From Candidatus Opimibacter skivensis (lineage in GTDB: Bacteria > Bacteroidota > Bacteroidia > Chitinophagales > Saprospiraceae), in the NCBI GenBank assembly GCA_016721905.1, contig JADKHH010000004.1:186001-250000 (forward strand): a DNA stretch of 64,000 nucleotides, written 5' to 3'. Position 1 is the stretch's first letter. Each line of letters begins with the position of its first letter. Positions 28,273-38,123 of this stretch are shown one piece after another. Below the pieces are notes generated by a model. That model made no database searches and was not told the DNA's origin. It worked only from the letters and a program-made list of their open reading frames with translations. Made by a program: the position numbers and the translations under genes.

Positions 28273-29865
28273 TTATTGTTTAATAAATTTACTAATCTGA
28301 AAATTATTATTTTTATTGTAAATCTGAACAGAATACACCCCTTGTGAGAAATTGCTTACATCAATTTTTATTTCGCCACTTGCACTAGCTTGATAGACTA
28401 ATATACCAACAATGTTGAAAATTTGAATTTTACTGGCTGCATCCTTATCAAGAACCAAATTAATTTCATTTGCTGTTGGATTAGGAAACACATTGATATT
28501 GTGTAGCGCTGCTGTTTCGTTTATTGCAGTGGGTATAGAAGAACATAAGGAAGATTGTCGGCGGATATCGTTTTGAAACATAAGCCAGTTTGGTCCGTTA
28601 CCCTTGCCTGCTGAAATCATGTAGGCACGTCCAAAATTATTTTGAAAATTGGGATACTCGGCATGTCCGCCAACTATAAAAACATCAAGCGTATCATCAT
28701 TATCAAAATCTGCAACAAGCGGTGCATGGTCTAATTCAAAATCGGTATTACCATAATGTGCTGCAAGGTCAACAGTCCAGATAAGGCTTCCATTATTTCC
28801 GTTAAGGGCGATTACCTTGCCCCCGTCAGTTCCAAAAATAATATCAGGAAAAGCATCATCCGTAATATCGGCAATAGCAACTCCTCTGAAACTTTGTTCG
28901 TAACCGGGTATATTGTATTGCCACTTCAAACTTCCGGTGCTTGAAAGTGCAATTACCTGGTATGAACTTGAAAAAATTACATCACAGCTGCCATCATTAT
29001 CTATGTCGGCAATACTTGCAGGTGATCCTATATAACCGCCAGTAGCTTTGTATTTCCAGTTAGTAGAGCCATTTTCGCCATTGATGCAATAGAGCGTGTC
29101 ATTATAAGAGCCTACAAGTAATTCAGGCTTGCCATCATTATCAAGATCGGCCACTCCTGTTCCGTGATACATATAGTCGTGCACAGGATATGACCATAAC
29201 ATCGTTTGATTGTCGCCACGAAATGCGTAAATACTATCCTCCCCATTGAAGTTCCAAGTTCCGACAACAAAGTCGAGTTGGCCATTATTATCCAGATCAA
29301 CAATGGTTGGTGCTGTCTGAATCCATGAACTCATATCAACGGGAAGATGCCATGCCTGAGATCCATTTTCGGCATTGATGCATTTTACCCAACCACCAAA
29401 TTCACCGTGCAGAATTTCAGGTTTTCCATCATTATCCACATCGGCAATGGTTGGCGGGGAGTCACTACCCAATGTATTGGTTTGCCATTTTACAGAACCC
29501 GATAGTCCATTAAAACAATATGTGGTGGGATTGCACGAACTCGGGACAATCACTTCTAATAGCGAATCATTATCAACATCATAAATTACAGGTGCCACAT
29601 CATTGCAACCTTCTGCTCCTGTAACATGTGTATTATATTTCCATAACAAGGTGCCATTCTCGGCATTAAGTGCATAAACTGAGCTATCGTTTCTGTAACA
29701 GCCAAAAACTATTTCGTACAAACCATCGCCATCAATATCACCTGCAGCCGACTGGCCGAATGATGCATCGTTGAGGTTGAACCACCATTTAATGGAAGGG
29801 GTTTGAGCTTTTGCATTTAGCAAGATAAAGCATGCGAGTGCTGTATATAAAAGCCGTTTTTTCAT
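28273..29865 (-). CDS. FG-GAP/PQQ-like beta-propeller protein with T9SS type A sorting domain
   Basis: About 530 residues from ATG 29865, with signal peptide MKKRLLYTALACFILLNAKAQ. The body is a series of propeller blades carrying the Ca-binding pattern DIDGDGLYEIVFG, DVDNDSLLEVIV, DVDNDGKPEILHG, DLDNNGQLDFVVG, DIDNDGSCDVIF and ADFDNDDTLDVFIVGG, alternating with ALNGNNGSLIWTVDL-like PQQ blades. The end (VFPNPTANEINLVLDKDAAS ... KFIKQ) is a type A T9SS C-terminal domain, so it is exported and surface-attached. Upstream ATG 29913 would spoil the signal peptide. Likely a surface binding protein. Confidence 0.85.
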   Translation of the reverse strand: MKKRLLYTALACFILLNAKAQTPSIKWWFNLNDASFGQSAAGDIDGDGLYEIVFGCYRNDSSVYALNAENGTLLWKYNTHVTGAEGCNDVAPVIYDVDNDSLLEVIVPSSCNPTTYCFNGLSGSVKWQTNTLGSDSPPTIADVDNDGKPEILHGEFGGWVKCINAENGSQAWHLPVDMSSWIQTAPTIVDLDNNGQLDFVVGTWNFNGEDSIYAFRGDNQTMLWSYPVHDYMYHGTGVADLDNDGKPELLVGSYNDTLYCINGENGSTNWKYKATGGYIGSPASIADIDNDGSCDVIFSSSYQVIALSSTGSLKWQYNIPGYEQSFRGVAIADITDDAFPDIIFGTDGGKVIALNGNNGSLIWTVDLAAHYGNTDFELDHAPLVADFDNDDTLDVFIVGGHAEYPNFQNNFGRAYMISAGKGNGPNWLMFQNDIRRQSSLCSSIPTAINETAALHNINVFPNPTANEINLVLDKDAASKIQIFNIVGILVYQASASGEIKIDVSNFSQGVYSVQIYNKNNNFQISKFIKQ

Positions 29866-29970
29866 AAAAAGTTTATTTGGACATAAAAATAGTCTAAGTT
29901 CAGAAGAAGACATAAGTCATCAAGAATAAAAAGGTCAGTGTCCAGGTGGTCGTCCACATTTTTTGATTGT

Positions 29971-30000
29971 CAAAGTTAATTTCTTGCTCTAAAGTATGAA
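29971..30000 (-). promoter_or_regulatory. Candidate Bacteroidota promoter for the FG-GAP gene
   Basis: On the minus strand a perfect -7 TAACTTTG (29971-29978) is preceded by a 19-nt spacer and TTC (29998-30000), two of three to the -33 TTG. It lies about 105 nt before ATG 29865, implying a long leader. The stretch 30001-30287 shows no gene. Confidence 0.4.
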
Positions 30001-30287
30001 GTTGAACTGTCGTCTTAGCCTGACCGCTTTAGGAGATGTAGAGTCAGTTTTAAAAACCAGTAATAAATACTTGGTTGTCATTGTCCCAAATTGTCGCGAA
30101 CGAATCTTAATCAATACTCAACTGCCGGAAACATTTTTGCTTGACAACGGTCCGGACTACCCGCCGGCAGGGTGACTACCGATAATCTGTGTCTGAGCGT
30201 GTACTGTCAAATATAAGCATATCATTGTTTGTGTAGTTGACCCTGCTGGTTGGTAGCTTGTGTTACAGGAATCTTTTGGGTTTTTCT

Positions 30288-31058
30288 TCACCATTCTTCA
30301 TATTCGTACTTCTCAAGCTTGTACTTTTTGCCATCTACTAATGAAAATAGCTTCTTAATTCTTTTATTTTGATCAAACTTATATTCCCATCCCATGTCGT
30401 CACTTCCTGGCCATCCCACATAGATTGAATGGATTTCTGGTTCAGGGACTCGGGTAACTTTTCTTCTTTTTAAATTTCCGTCATTGTAATACTGGAATTC
30501 TTTGATTTCAAATATTCCATTTTCTATGTCTTCCTTTATCTGTTTTTCGATTAGGTGATTTACATTGTAAACCAATTTGAAATATGTTGTATCAAAGTTG
30601 ATAGTATCTCTATGTTGCCAGATGATCTTAGATATTAATCGATACGTTGTTTCGTTACCCGAAATGTCAATTCTTTCCGTTGTGTAGGTATTTGTTCCAA
30701 TGACACTAATCTCTTTGATTATCTTACCATTTTGATCATATTTATATTCGTTTGTGGATACTGTGTCAATTACACCCGGATTGTTTATGTCGTAAAGAGA
30801 AATAAAATACAATTCATTGTTCCATTCATCATATGCAAATGCATGTTTGCCCAATAGTGTATTTTCCCTGTTCAGCTCTTCAAGTATCATTCTTCCTTTT
30901 TGATCATAATATTTCAGATTCCAATATCCTACACCGCACCCATTAAATTGTTTGGTTTTCATGGTCTTTATTCCAGGCATAACCTCAGTGCGATTAAAGA
31001 TTTGTCCAAACGAATCAAAATAAAAAAGGCTTAATACGATTATGTAATATTTCCTCAT
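30288..31058 (-). CDS. Secreted YD-repeat-like protein of unknown function
   Basis: 256 residues from ATG 31058 (MRKYYIIVLSLFYFDSFGQ, short signal peptide). The mature part has tyrosine- and lysine-rich strands with YDQKGRMILEEL, YDEWNNELYF, YKYDQNGKIIKEIS, FQYYNDGNLKRRKV and YKFDQNKRIKKLF. These resemble the YDxxGR units of RHS/YD proteins in a short free form common in Bacteroidota. Function unknown; probably an exported beta-rich protein. The frame is open to 31163 but the extension is unlikely to be translated. Confidence 0.7.
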   Translation of the reverse strand: MRKYYIIVLSLFYFDSFGQIFNRTEVMPGIKTMKTKQFNGCGVGYWNLKYYDQKGRMILEELNRENTLLGKHAFAYDEWNNELYFISLYDINNPGVIDTVSTNEYKYDQNGKIIKEISVIGTNTYTTERIDISGNETTYRLISKIIWQHRDTINFDTTYFKLVYNVNHLIEKQIKEDIENGIFEIKEFQYYNDGNLKRRKVTRVPEPEIHSIYVGWPGSDDMGWEYKFDQNKRIKKLFSLVDGKKYKLEKYEYEEW

Positions 31059-31242
31059 AATTTCCGATAACGTAGTTATATACCAGCACCAATTTAACCC
31101 ATTTCCCTTCAAAATCAAAGCATTAACGGTGCGCTTTTGAATATATGCGTTTCGCATAGCCAAACACTCGCATTTTATATATCCAGCTTTTTTACGGTTG
31201 CTTACTATTCTTTCATACAGCTATCGCCATGTTTTCACCAGG

Positions 31243-34200
31243 ATGAAAGGAGCAATGGGTAAAGAATCCATTGCATTTTACATACAGATACCCGATATTT
31301 GCGCCGTGAATCCCATAACCACTCTATATATCATCTGTGCACTAGGTATGCAACATCCGGAACGCCCTGGGATGTGGTTTTGCAAAGATGAACTCCAGTT
31401 TTCAAAAGCCATTGTCAACCTGGATACAGATGTGGTGGTCGTTGATGCCACTTGTGAAAACACACCGGATGGCAGTATTACACTCAGTCCGCAGACAGGA
31501 GTTGGTCCATATACTTATCAATGGTCTTTACCGGGTAATGGATCTTCACAATCAGGATTGCTTCCAGGGACATATTTTGCGACAGTCACGGACAATAACG
31601 GAACGACTGAAGAATTGATAATCGCAGTGGGAACTAGTCCGGGCTCTCCCCAGGCACAGGCCACCATACTTGACGTTTGCAGTTTTAATGCACAGGAGGA
31701 GTTTGACCTTACTACCGTGGAAAGTATAGTCAATATGGGGAGTGGCTTTGAGGTGATATGGTATGAAAATGCAAACCTGACCGGAGAAATTTTATTTCCT
31801 GAGACTTTCTTCACAGGTGGCACTACTGTTTATGCCGTGGTCGATAACGGATCATGCCAGTCTGCACCAGTATCCGTAGTGCTTACGTTGTATCCAACAC
31901 CTACAGGTAATGAAGCTTCGATCATCATGTGCGATGATGATGAAGACGGCTTTGTCGACTTTAATCTTTCAAGTCTGGATGATGAAATCAGCGGAGGCAT
32001 TGGTCCGGTGTCCTGGTACCTCAGTAATAACCTGACGAATCCTGTACTTGATCCAACCAGTCTATGGAGTCATACACAGTTTGTATACGCGCATGTATTT
32101 GACGGACACTGCCTTTCTCCGCCCACTTTCATCTGGCTTGAAGTATTAGACAATCCACAAGCAATTCCATTGGATACACATTTCTGTGGTGACCCATCAG
32201 GAGTGGCTGTGATTAATCTGACAGCACTTGACCTTTTGGTTAGCGGAGGTGTCGGAACGGTCGAATGGTTTTTTGATGAGGACACACTTCTATTAATTCC
32301 TGATCCTGTCAATTTTCAAACAACTACAACCACGGTTTACGCGGTAGTCACCAACGTGATTTGTGCATCATCACCTGTGCCCGTAGAATTGAATATTGAT
32401 CCATCACCGACAGCATCCCCATTGACACTGAATACATGCAATGATGGCAGCAACACAGGATTGTTTGCATTGCACGATGCAGATGTACTGGTCAGTGGGG
32501 GTACAGGTACGGTCAATTGGTTTTTAGATGTTGCGGGAGTCATACCTGTTACAAATCCAAACGCATTTATTACACCCACAACAACCGTTTACGCAATAGT
32601 GGACAATGGGTTTTGTATTACCGGTCCTGTAGCTATCCAACTCAACGTGATAGATGAAATTGTTGGAAATACTACCTCCATATCTGCATGCACAGATATG
32701 GGCGGACAAGGATTATTTGATTTGACATCTCTGGAGAGCATCATTAATCCAGGGCTGGGCAGTATCTCATGGTATCAGGATGCTGCGGGGCTCATACCCG
32801 TAGTGCAGCCAGGTATGTATATGAGCGGTGCGGGAATCGTATATGCACAAATCAATTACGGCGGATGTCAGTCATCACTCATTCCGATCAACGTAACATT
32901 GTTGAGCCCAGTGGTGGCTACACCTGCACAAATGTCAGTCTGTGATAACGGCTCAGGTATGCCGATCTTTGATCTCACGACGATGGCAAACACTATCAGT
33001 GGTGGCATAGGCATAGTCAGTTGGTATTCGGACCCTGCGGGAATGATGGTCATACCAACTCCTGCAATGTATAACAGTGGTGCAGCAACGATATATGCAC
33101 AAGTGACGTCAGGCTTGTGTGAATCGCCCATCGTTCCAATTCAATTGCTTGTGCTATCGACACCGCAAGTGATACCCGTGGTGATAGAGGTATGTGGTGA
33201 TGTCAATCAACAAGCAGTGATTGATCTGACCAGCTATGATGCTACGATCAGTGCCAATACTGGTATAGTGAGTTGGTATCTTGATGCGGCTCAAACACAG
33301 TCCATCCCTGTCCCGGCAAGTTTTCTTACAGGCAGCAGCACTGTCTACGTCATAGTTGATGACGGCACGTGCGTCTCACCTGTCAAGCCGATTCTTATCA
33401 CCATCATTGATGATCTGCAGGCGACTTCAGTTCCGATTGAATTGTGTGTGATAGATTTGGACACCCCAATAATTGATCTGACTGTGTATGATGCAGCGAT
33501 CAATGGAGGCATTGGTGATGTGGTGTGGTATATGGATGCAGCGGGTATGAAAGTAATTGCATCACCAACAACCTTTTCCCCGACGGTAGATGGGATTTAT
33601 GCACAGGTAGTTTCCGGCGGTTGTATTTCTTCAGTCGTCAACATTCCGGTTATCATAGACCAGGCATTTACGCCGCAGCCATTTTGTGCTTTTACATCTG
33701 GTGATTCTGTTTCCATCACCTGGCAAAATGTAGCTGAGGCGTATGAGCTCTCCTATCTGATCAATGGACTCCCATCCGGTGGACCGTTGACGATTATGGA
33801 TACTACATTCAGTCTCGGCGGGCTTGAGCAGGGTGATTTGATCATGCTGATCATCACTACAGTCAATAACGGTATTTGTAATACTCCGCTTTCGGCATCC
33901 ATCACCTGCACTACGGAATCATGTCCTACAGCAGAGTTAGTGATCCTGTACCCGGAAACCATTTGTTCTGAAGGAGATCCTTTCCAACTGGATGTGATGA
34001 TCGATGGACTGAGTGGAACACCAGCTATCACCTGGTCTGGCATTGGTGTCAATGCAGATGGACGCTATGATCCTTCTGTAGCAGGATTTGTACCAAATAC
34101 AGTTAGCGTCACTGTTATGGATGGTCAATGTGCATATGTCGATTCAGTAGAACTGCGAAGTGTGCTGACGCCAGTGGCTTCTTTTTATTTAGTTGGATCA

Positions 34201-34974
34201 CCTTGCGTGGATAGTACAATGGAATTAATTTTCGATGGCCTTGCGTTTTTTGGTGGATCGGAATGGAACTGGGATCTTGATGGTGCAGATGTCATGCCGC
34301 ATAACATGCCTGTTGATTTTTATGTATCCTGGGATCAACCCGGGGAATATGAGTTAAGTCTTTCAATTGATTCACGTGGCTGTTTATCAGATACATTCAG
34401 GTATCCGGTTTTAATCGGCGAGACACCGGACACCTTTTCTGTTTCGTGTGTAGGGGAAGATTATAATGAGTTGGTGGTAGGCTGGAACCCAGTGACAGGA
34501 GCAACATCGTATGAAGGAATAACCAATGAAGGAATTGGAGTTTTATCTGGAACAACCTATACGATAACCGGATTGCAGGATAATACAATCGTTGATATCA
34601 TCATTGAAGCGCAGGGTTCTGGGGAATGTGGACCTACGATTGCAATGGTGCAGTGTAAGACGCCATTGTATCTGGAGTCTGCTGAGTTTATACCTAACAT
34701 CTTTTCACCTGATGGAGACGGGATCAATGATGTGCTGTTTGTACAAGCCAACAATGGCATCGCAGAGGTGCTTACTTTCAGGATCTTTGATCGATGGGGA
34801 AATATGGTTTTTGAAGACCAGATTTTTGCACCCAATGACCCTGCACATGGATGGGATGGGGTTTATAAAGGGAAAATGATGAATCCCGGTGTCTATGTGT
34901 ACCATGCAGAAATAAAAACGAAGGATGGAGAAGTGATTTCCAAGACAGGAGACATCACGGTTGTTAGAAATTAA
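31243..34974 (+). CDS. Large Ig-like/SprB-like repeat protein with CHU_C C-terminus
   Basis: About 1243 residues. It contains a SprB-like module (VDATCENTPDGSITLSPQTG) followed by about nine 75-90-residue units with the core GGIGxVxWYxDxxGxxxI...xTTxYAxVxxGxC, then fibronectin-like and PKD-like segments (ITWQNVAEAYELSY, WNWDLDGADV), and a type B CHU_C sorting domain (IPNIFSPDGDGINDVLFV...DITVVRN). It is unrelated in its repeats to the paralogues at 5-14 kb. There is no convincing signal peptide: the N-terminus is MKGAMGKESIAFYIQIPDIC with only a weak hydrophobic stretch (ITTLYIICALG). The open frame extends to a TTG at 31198. The 5' end may be wrong, recombined or frameshifted. Confidence 0.8.
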   Translation: MKGAMGKESIAFYIQIPDICAVNPITTLYIICALGMQHPERPGMWFCKDELQFSKAIVNLDTDVVVVDATCENTPDGSITLSPQTGVGPYTYQWSLPGNGSSQSGLLPGTYFATVTDNNGTTEELIIAVGTSPGSPQAQATILDVCSFNAQEEFDLTTVESIVNMGSGFEVIWYENANLTGEILFPETFFTGGTTVYAVVDNGSCQSAPVSVVLTLYPTPTGNEASIIMCDDDEDGFVDFNLSSLDDEISGGIGPVSWYLSNNLTNPVLDPTSLWSHTQFVYAHVFDGHCLSPPTFIWLEVLDNPQAIPLDTHFCGDPSGVAVINLTALDLLVSGGVGTVEWFFDEDTLLLIPDPVNFQTTTTTVYAVVTNVICASSPVPVELNIDPSPTASPLTLNTCNDGSNTGLFALHDADVLVSGGTGTVNWFLDVAGVIPVTNPNAFITPTTTVYAIVDNGFCITGPVAIQLNVIDEIVGNTTSISACTDMGGQGLFDLTSLESIINPGLGSISWYQDAAGLIPVVQPGMYMSGAGIVYAQINYGGCQSSLIPINVTLLSPVVATPAQMSVCDNGSGMPIFDLTTMANTISGGIGIVSWYSDPAGMMVIPTPAMYNSGAATIYAQVTSGLCESPIVPIQLLVLSTPQVIPVVIEVCGDVNQQAVIDLTSYDATISANTGIVSWYLDAAQTQSIPVPASFLTGSSTVYVIVDDGTCVSPVKPILITIIDDLQATSVPIELCVIDLDTPIIDLTVYDAAINGGIGDVVWYMDAAGMKVIASPTTFSPTVDGIYAQVVSGGCISSVVNIPVIIDQAFTPQPFCAFTSGDSVSITWQNVAEAYELSYLINGLPSGGPLTIMDTTFSLGGLEQGDLIMLIITTVNNGICNTPLSASITCTTESCPTAELVILYPETICSEGDPFQLDVMIDGLSGTPAITWSGIGVNADGRYDPSVAGFVPNTVSVTVMDGQCAYVDSVELRSVLTPVASFYLVGSPCVDSTMELIFDGLAFFGGSEWNWDLDGADVMPHNMPVDFYVSWDQPGEYELSLSIDSRGCLSDTFRYPVLIGETPDTFSVSCVGEDYNELVVGWNPVTGATSYEGITNEGIGVLSGTTYTITGLQDNTIVDIIIEAQGSGECGPTIAMVQCKTPLYLESAEFIPNIFSPDGDGINDVLFVQANNGIAEVLTFRIFDRWGNMVFEDQIFAPNDPAHGWDGVYKGKMMNPGVYVYHAEIKTKDGEVISKTGDITVVRN

Positions 34975-35055
34975 GACAGGGGAAAGACCAGGATACAGTT
35001 GGTGACGATTTTTCGACAGTTCATTCAATTTTCATAGGATTGATACTTTATAATA

Positions 35056-35086
35056 TTGGCATTGGTATTTGACTCCCCTAACTTTG
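35056..35086 (+). promoter_or_regulatory. Bacteroidota-type promoter for the delta-60 repeat gene
   Basis: TTG (35056-35058), 20-nt spacer, and a perfect TAACTTTG (35079-35086), 25 nt before the ATG at 35112. This is the clearest match to TTG-N19/20-TAnnTTTG in the window. Confidence 0.6.
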
Positions 35087-35111
35087 GTTCGCTTTTTAAA
35101 CCAAACTAACC

Positions 35112-36686
35112 ATGTCACCCAGATTACTTTCTACCATTATCCTTTTGTCGTTGGGCTATGTGAATGCGAGTGCGCAAACTCCAGGAAGCTTTGATCCCAC
35201 CTTTGGTGCTGATGGAATAACATTAACCCCGATCGGTACAGCAAATGCATTTGGACGCGCCGTAGTCATACAGCCGGATGGTAAAGCAGTCATGGCCTGT
35301 GTCGCCAATAATGGCGCAGACACTGATTTTGTGCTCGCCCGATTTACAAATGACGGGGATCCCGATAGCAGTCTCGGTGATGATGGCATTGTGCTGACAG
35401 ATTTTGATGGCAGGACGGATATTGCAGAAGCTATTGCACTTGATGAGTTTAACCGAATCATTGTCGCAGGATCTGTCGACAGAGGTGATGGATTTGCATT
35501 TGGAGTTGCACGATACTTATCTGATGGAACATTGGATGTATCATTCGGCGACCAGGGATTAGTTACACAGATGATTGGCATTACGGGTTTTTGCAAATCA
35601 ATTGCCATACAAAAGGACAATAAAATTGTCCTTGGTGGATATGCACTCAATCCGGTTACCCAGACAAACGAATTTGTGGTGATGCGATTCAATACAAACG
35701 GAACACCCGACAGCACGTTCAGTGATGACGGCATCGTCATGACCAATATGGGTGTGGGCGCAGGAGTTGCCAATGCCATACTTATACAGCCAGACGATAA
35801 AATACTATTAGCGGGTCAGGTGTTGAATGGTGCAACGCTTCGATGGGAGATCGCTATAGCACGTTACAACCCTGACGGATTACCGGATGAAACATGGGAT
35901 GAAGATGGAGTTGTATTTACGGGATCACAGGATGCCGACTTCACGATTAAAGCAGTCGCGCTGCAGGAGGATCGAAAAATTATTGTTGGTGGTTTTTTTT
36001 GAACTGCGCCTTCAAACAATCTTTTTGCAGTAGTGCGATATCATCCTGGTGGACGCCTCGATGAGACCTTTGGTGACGAAGGGATAATATTAGATTCTTA
36101 TGGAGCACAGGACAACCAGGTGAACGAAATCGTGATACAGCCAAATGGACAAATCCTGATCGCAGGCACCTCACTCCAGGGTAACAGGGATCTGTTTGCC
36201 ATCGCTCGCCTTGATACAGACGGAAGCTTTGATGATACATTTGGAGAAGGAGGTGTGGTCACCCCCGCCATAGATCAAAATGATGGTATCAATTCGATGG
36301 CACTGCAGCAGGATGGTAAGCTCATCGTGGCTGGTGAGAGTTTTAATGGACAGCGATTTTCGATCGTAGCTGCGAGGATAGAGACGGGACTGACGACCAG
36401 TGCGGATGATCCATTTAAGGCAGACATTAAGGCTTCTGTATTTCCGAATCCGGTGAGTGATGAGTTAAATATCACTTACCGCTTATCGAAGCCCACTTCA
36501 GTGCGATTTGTTCTTTTCGATCAGGCAGGGCGAATTGTTTTAGAAGAACCAGGTGCATTGAAACAAGATGCAGGTGAATATGTAAAGACCATTGAGATAC
36601 CAATGCATGTAGTCAATGGGTTTTACACGTTGACATTGGTCAGTGATGGATATATAGATGGGGTGAAGGTGTTGGTGGTGAGGTGA
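35112..36686 (+). CDS. Delta-60 repeat T9SS protein interrupted by an in-frame UGA
   Basis: A secreted protein of about 524 codons read as two pieces (35112-36002 and 36033-36686) that are in the same frame, separated by one TGA at 36000-36002. Signal peptide: MSPRLLSTIILLSLGYVNASAQ. The body consists of delta-60 repeats, about one per 60 residues (FDPTFGADGITL, PDSSLGDDGIVL, LDVSFGDQGLVT, PDSTFSDDGIVM, LDETFGDEGIIL, FDDTFGEGGVVT). It ends in a type A T9SS domain (VFPNPVSDELNITY...VLVVR). Repeats continue smoothly on both sides of the stop (VVGGFF, stop, TAPSNNLFAVVRYHPG), so only one codon is affected, next to a run of eight T. Either a recent nonsense mutation or a base error. Confidence 0.8.
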
Positions 36687-36708
36687 AAGGGGATGAATCT
36701 AGCAGATG

Positions 36709-36957
36709 TGAGTTGTGAGTTGTGAGTTGTGAGTGTGAATTGTGAATTGTGAATTGTGAATTGTGAGTTGTGAGTGTGAATTGTGAGTTGTGAAAGTTGC
36801 TTGTGCTGAGCGAAGTCGAAGTATGAATTGTGAGTTGTGAGTTGTGAGTATGTCTTGAGTCTTGAGTCTTGAGTCGTGAGTGAGTCGTGAATCGTGAGGG
36901 TAAGTCGTGAATGTAATTAAAATACTCTGGTAGCTGGTAGCTGACAGCTGATAGCTT
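36709..36957 (+). repeat. Long GTGARTT heptamer array with CTTGAGT and TAGCTGA subarrays
   Basis: Sense-oriented array beginning 22 nt after the delta-60 gene's stop. Runs of GTGAGTT and GTGAATT, then the dispersed GCTTGTGCTGAGCGAAGTCG element (about 36795), then three CTTGAGT units (36853-36873), CGTGAGT/CGTGAAT units, and GGTAGCT/GACAGCT/GATAGCT units near 36930-36955. Several unrelated 7-mers thus sit back to back. Non-coding. Confidence 0.85.
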
Positions 36958-36983
36958 CACTGGGCATGAATATTCAATTTCAC

Positions 36984-37688
36984 TTAATCGGCAATAGCCA
37001 GCTTTGACATATGGATAATACGTCCTTTTTGTACCACTGTAAGGAAATACATTCCATTCGGAAGTCCGTCTCGCTCAATGACCATTTCACTAGTGGTGAC
37101 AGGTAGCTGGCGAACAATGTGGCCGGTCATCGAATAGAGTACAAGTAAGGAGGTATTTTGGAACGCAGGAAGGATAACCGTAGCTTTTTGCTGCACAGGA
37201 TTAGGATAAACAGAGAGATGTGATTGACTGGTGGGGTCGGCATTGCTTGTTTGCAGCGGACAATATTGAATTACTGTCTGGTAATGGGTGGTGTTGAGGC
37301 TATCGGACTCATCATATATTTTGATACGCAAGATGACGGAATCTCCGGGAACAATATGAGTATGCCAAAATTCAAAGATGATATTTGTAGAGTCGTGAGC
37401 ATCCACAAATTGTAAACCCTGGTTGGTAAAAGGGGGGTATTGAACGCCATTGAAGATCATGAGGTAAAAGCTCTCATCTGGAATCTGGTTTTCAACACGT
37501 TGCCAGCGAAGCGCGATACCTTGATCAGAGGTATTATAAATCCAATGACTATCAATAGCCGGTGGAATGTTTTCGCATGATATGATAATGGCGGTGTCGT
37601 TTGAAAAAATAAGACCTTGCGAAACAGCGGAGTTTGCAAGGCAAAGTAGGAGTATGCTGTATCGTAAGGAGAGCCGGATGTATTTCAT
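36984..37688 (-). CDS. Small T9SS type A cargo protein
   Basis: 234 residues with signal peptide MKYIRLSLRYSILLLCLANS ending near AVSQ. The central part (about 24-140) is a beta-sandwich-like region (HWIYNTSDQGIALRWQRVEN, DSTNIIFEFWHTHIVPGDSV). The C-terminal 75 residues are a type A sorting domain (VYPNPVQQKATVILPAFQNT ... GLPNGMYFLTVVQKGRI). It is exported by T9SS; the passenger function is unknown. It is convergent with the delta-60 gene. Confidence 0.85.
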   Translation of the reverse strand: MKYIRLSLRYSILLLCLANSAVSQGLIFSNDTAIIISCENIPPAIDSHWIYNTSDQGIALRWQRVENQIPDESFYLMIFNGVQYPPFTNQGLQFVDAHDSTNIIFEFWHTHIVPGDSVILRIKIYDESDSLNTTHYQTVIQYCPLQTSNADPTSQSHLSVYPNPVQQKATVILPAFQNTSLLVLYSMTGHIVRQLPVTTSEMVIERDGLPNGMYFLTVVQKGRIIHMSKLAIAD

Positions 37689-37792
37689 GGTATTAAGTTA
37701 CAAAACCGGCGTATAACTTTCAAACCATAATCCCATAATCTGCTAACCTTCTAATCTCCTAAGCCCCTCATTTTTTGCCCTCGTCCGTACGG

Positions 37793-37956
37793 ACGATCCC
37801 TGTGTTCTCCAGTCGTTCGTTTCTGCGAAACGTTGCTCTTCCGAAACCCCGGTATTCCGGTTATTTTGCCCTCGCTTATTGTGGCTGCGCCAATAAACGA
37901 TCCCTGTGTTCTGCAGTCGTTCGTTTCTGCGAAACGTTGCTCTTCCGAAACCCCGG
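37793..37956. repeat. 60-bp direct repeat, two copies 104 bp apart
   Basis: 37793-37852 and 37897-37956 match at 59 of 60 positions. Each copy contains CGTTCGTTTCTGCGAAACG, which is itself partly palindromic (GTTTC...GAAAC). A heptamer run GTGAAGA (37966-37990) follows. The remainder of 37689-38085 holds no gene. Confidence 0.75.
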
Positions 37957-38085
37957 GATTTCTAAGTGAAGAGTGAAGAGTGAAAAATGAAAGATATTGT
38001 TTGGAGACAAACAATCCTTTATTTCGATATTATTCACGGGCCCTCAACCTTCTGACCAGATGTACCTATGAACCTCCCATAAACG

Positions 38086-38116
38086 AATCAACCCATCAAC
38101 CCATCAACTATCAACA
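38086..38116 (-). repeat. Period-8 array (GGGTTGAT on minus strand) behind the DUF3667 gene
   Basis: On the minus strand, TTGATAG, TTGATGGG, TTGATGGG, TTGAT begin about 10 nt after the DUF3667 stop codon. Each unit contains TGA. The same octamer occurs at about 53840-53890 behind the SMR gene. Confidence 0.7.
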
Positions 38117-38123
38117 TCCCTGA

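Noticed and set aside
36709..36880. CRISPR array
   Set aside because: Unit of 7 bases without spacers and no cas genes; it is a tandem microsatellite-like array.
36640..36960. ORF translating to HNSQLTIHNSQFT-type repeats
   Set aside because: It is only the translation of the GTGARTT array on the opposite strand. The same applies to ORFs at 26681-27125, 39711-40135 and 44254-44484.
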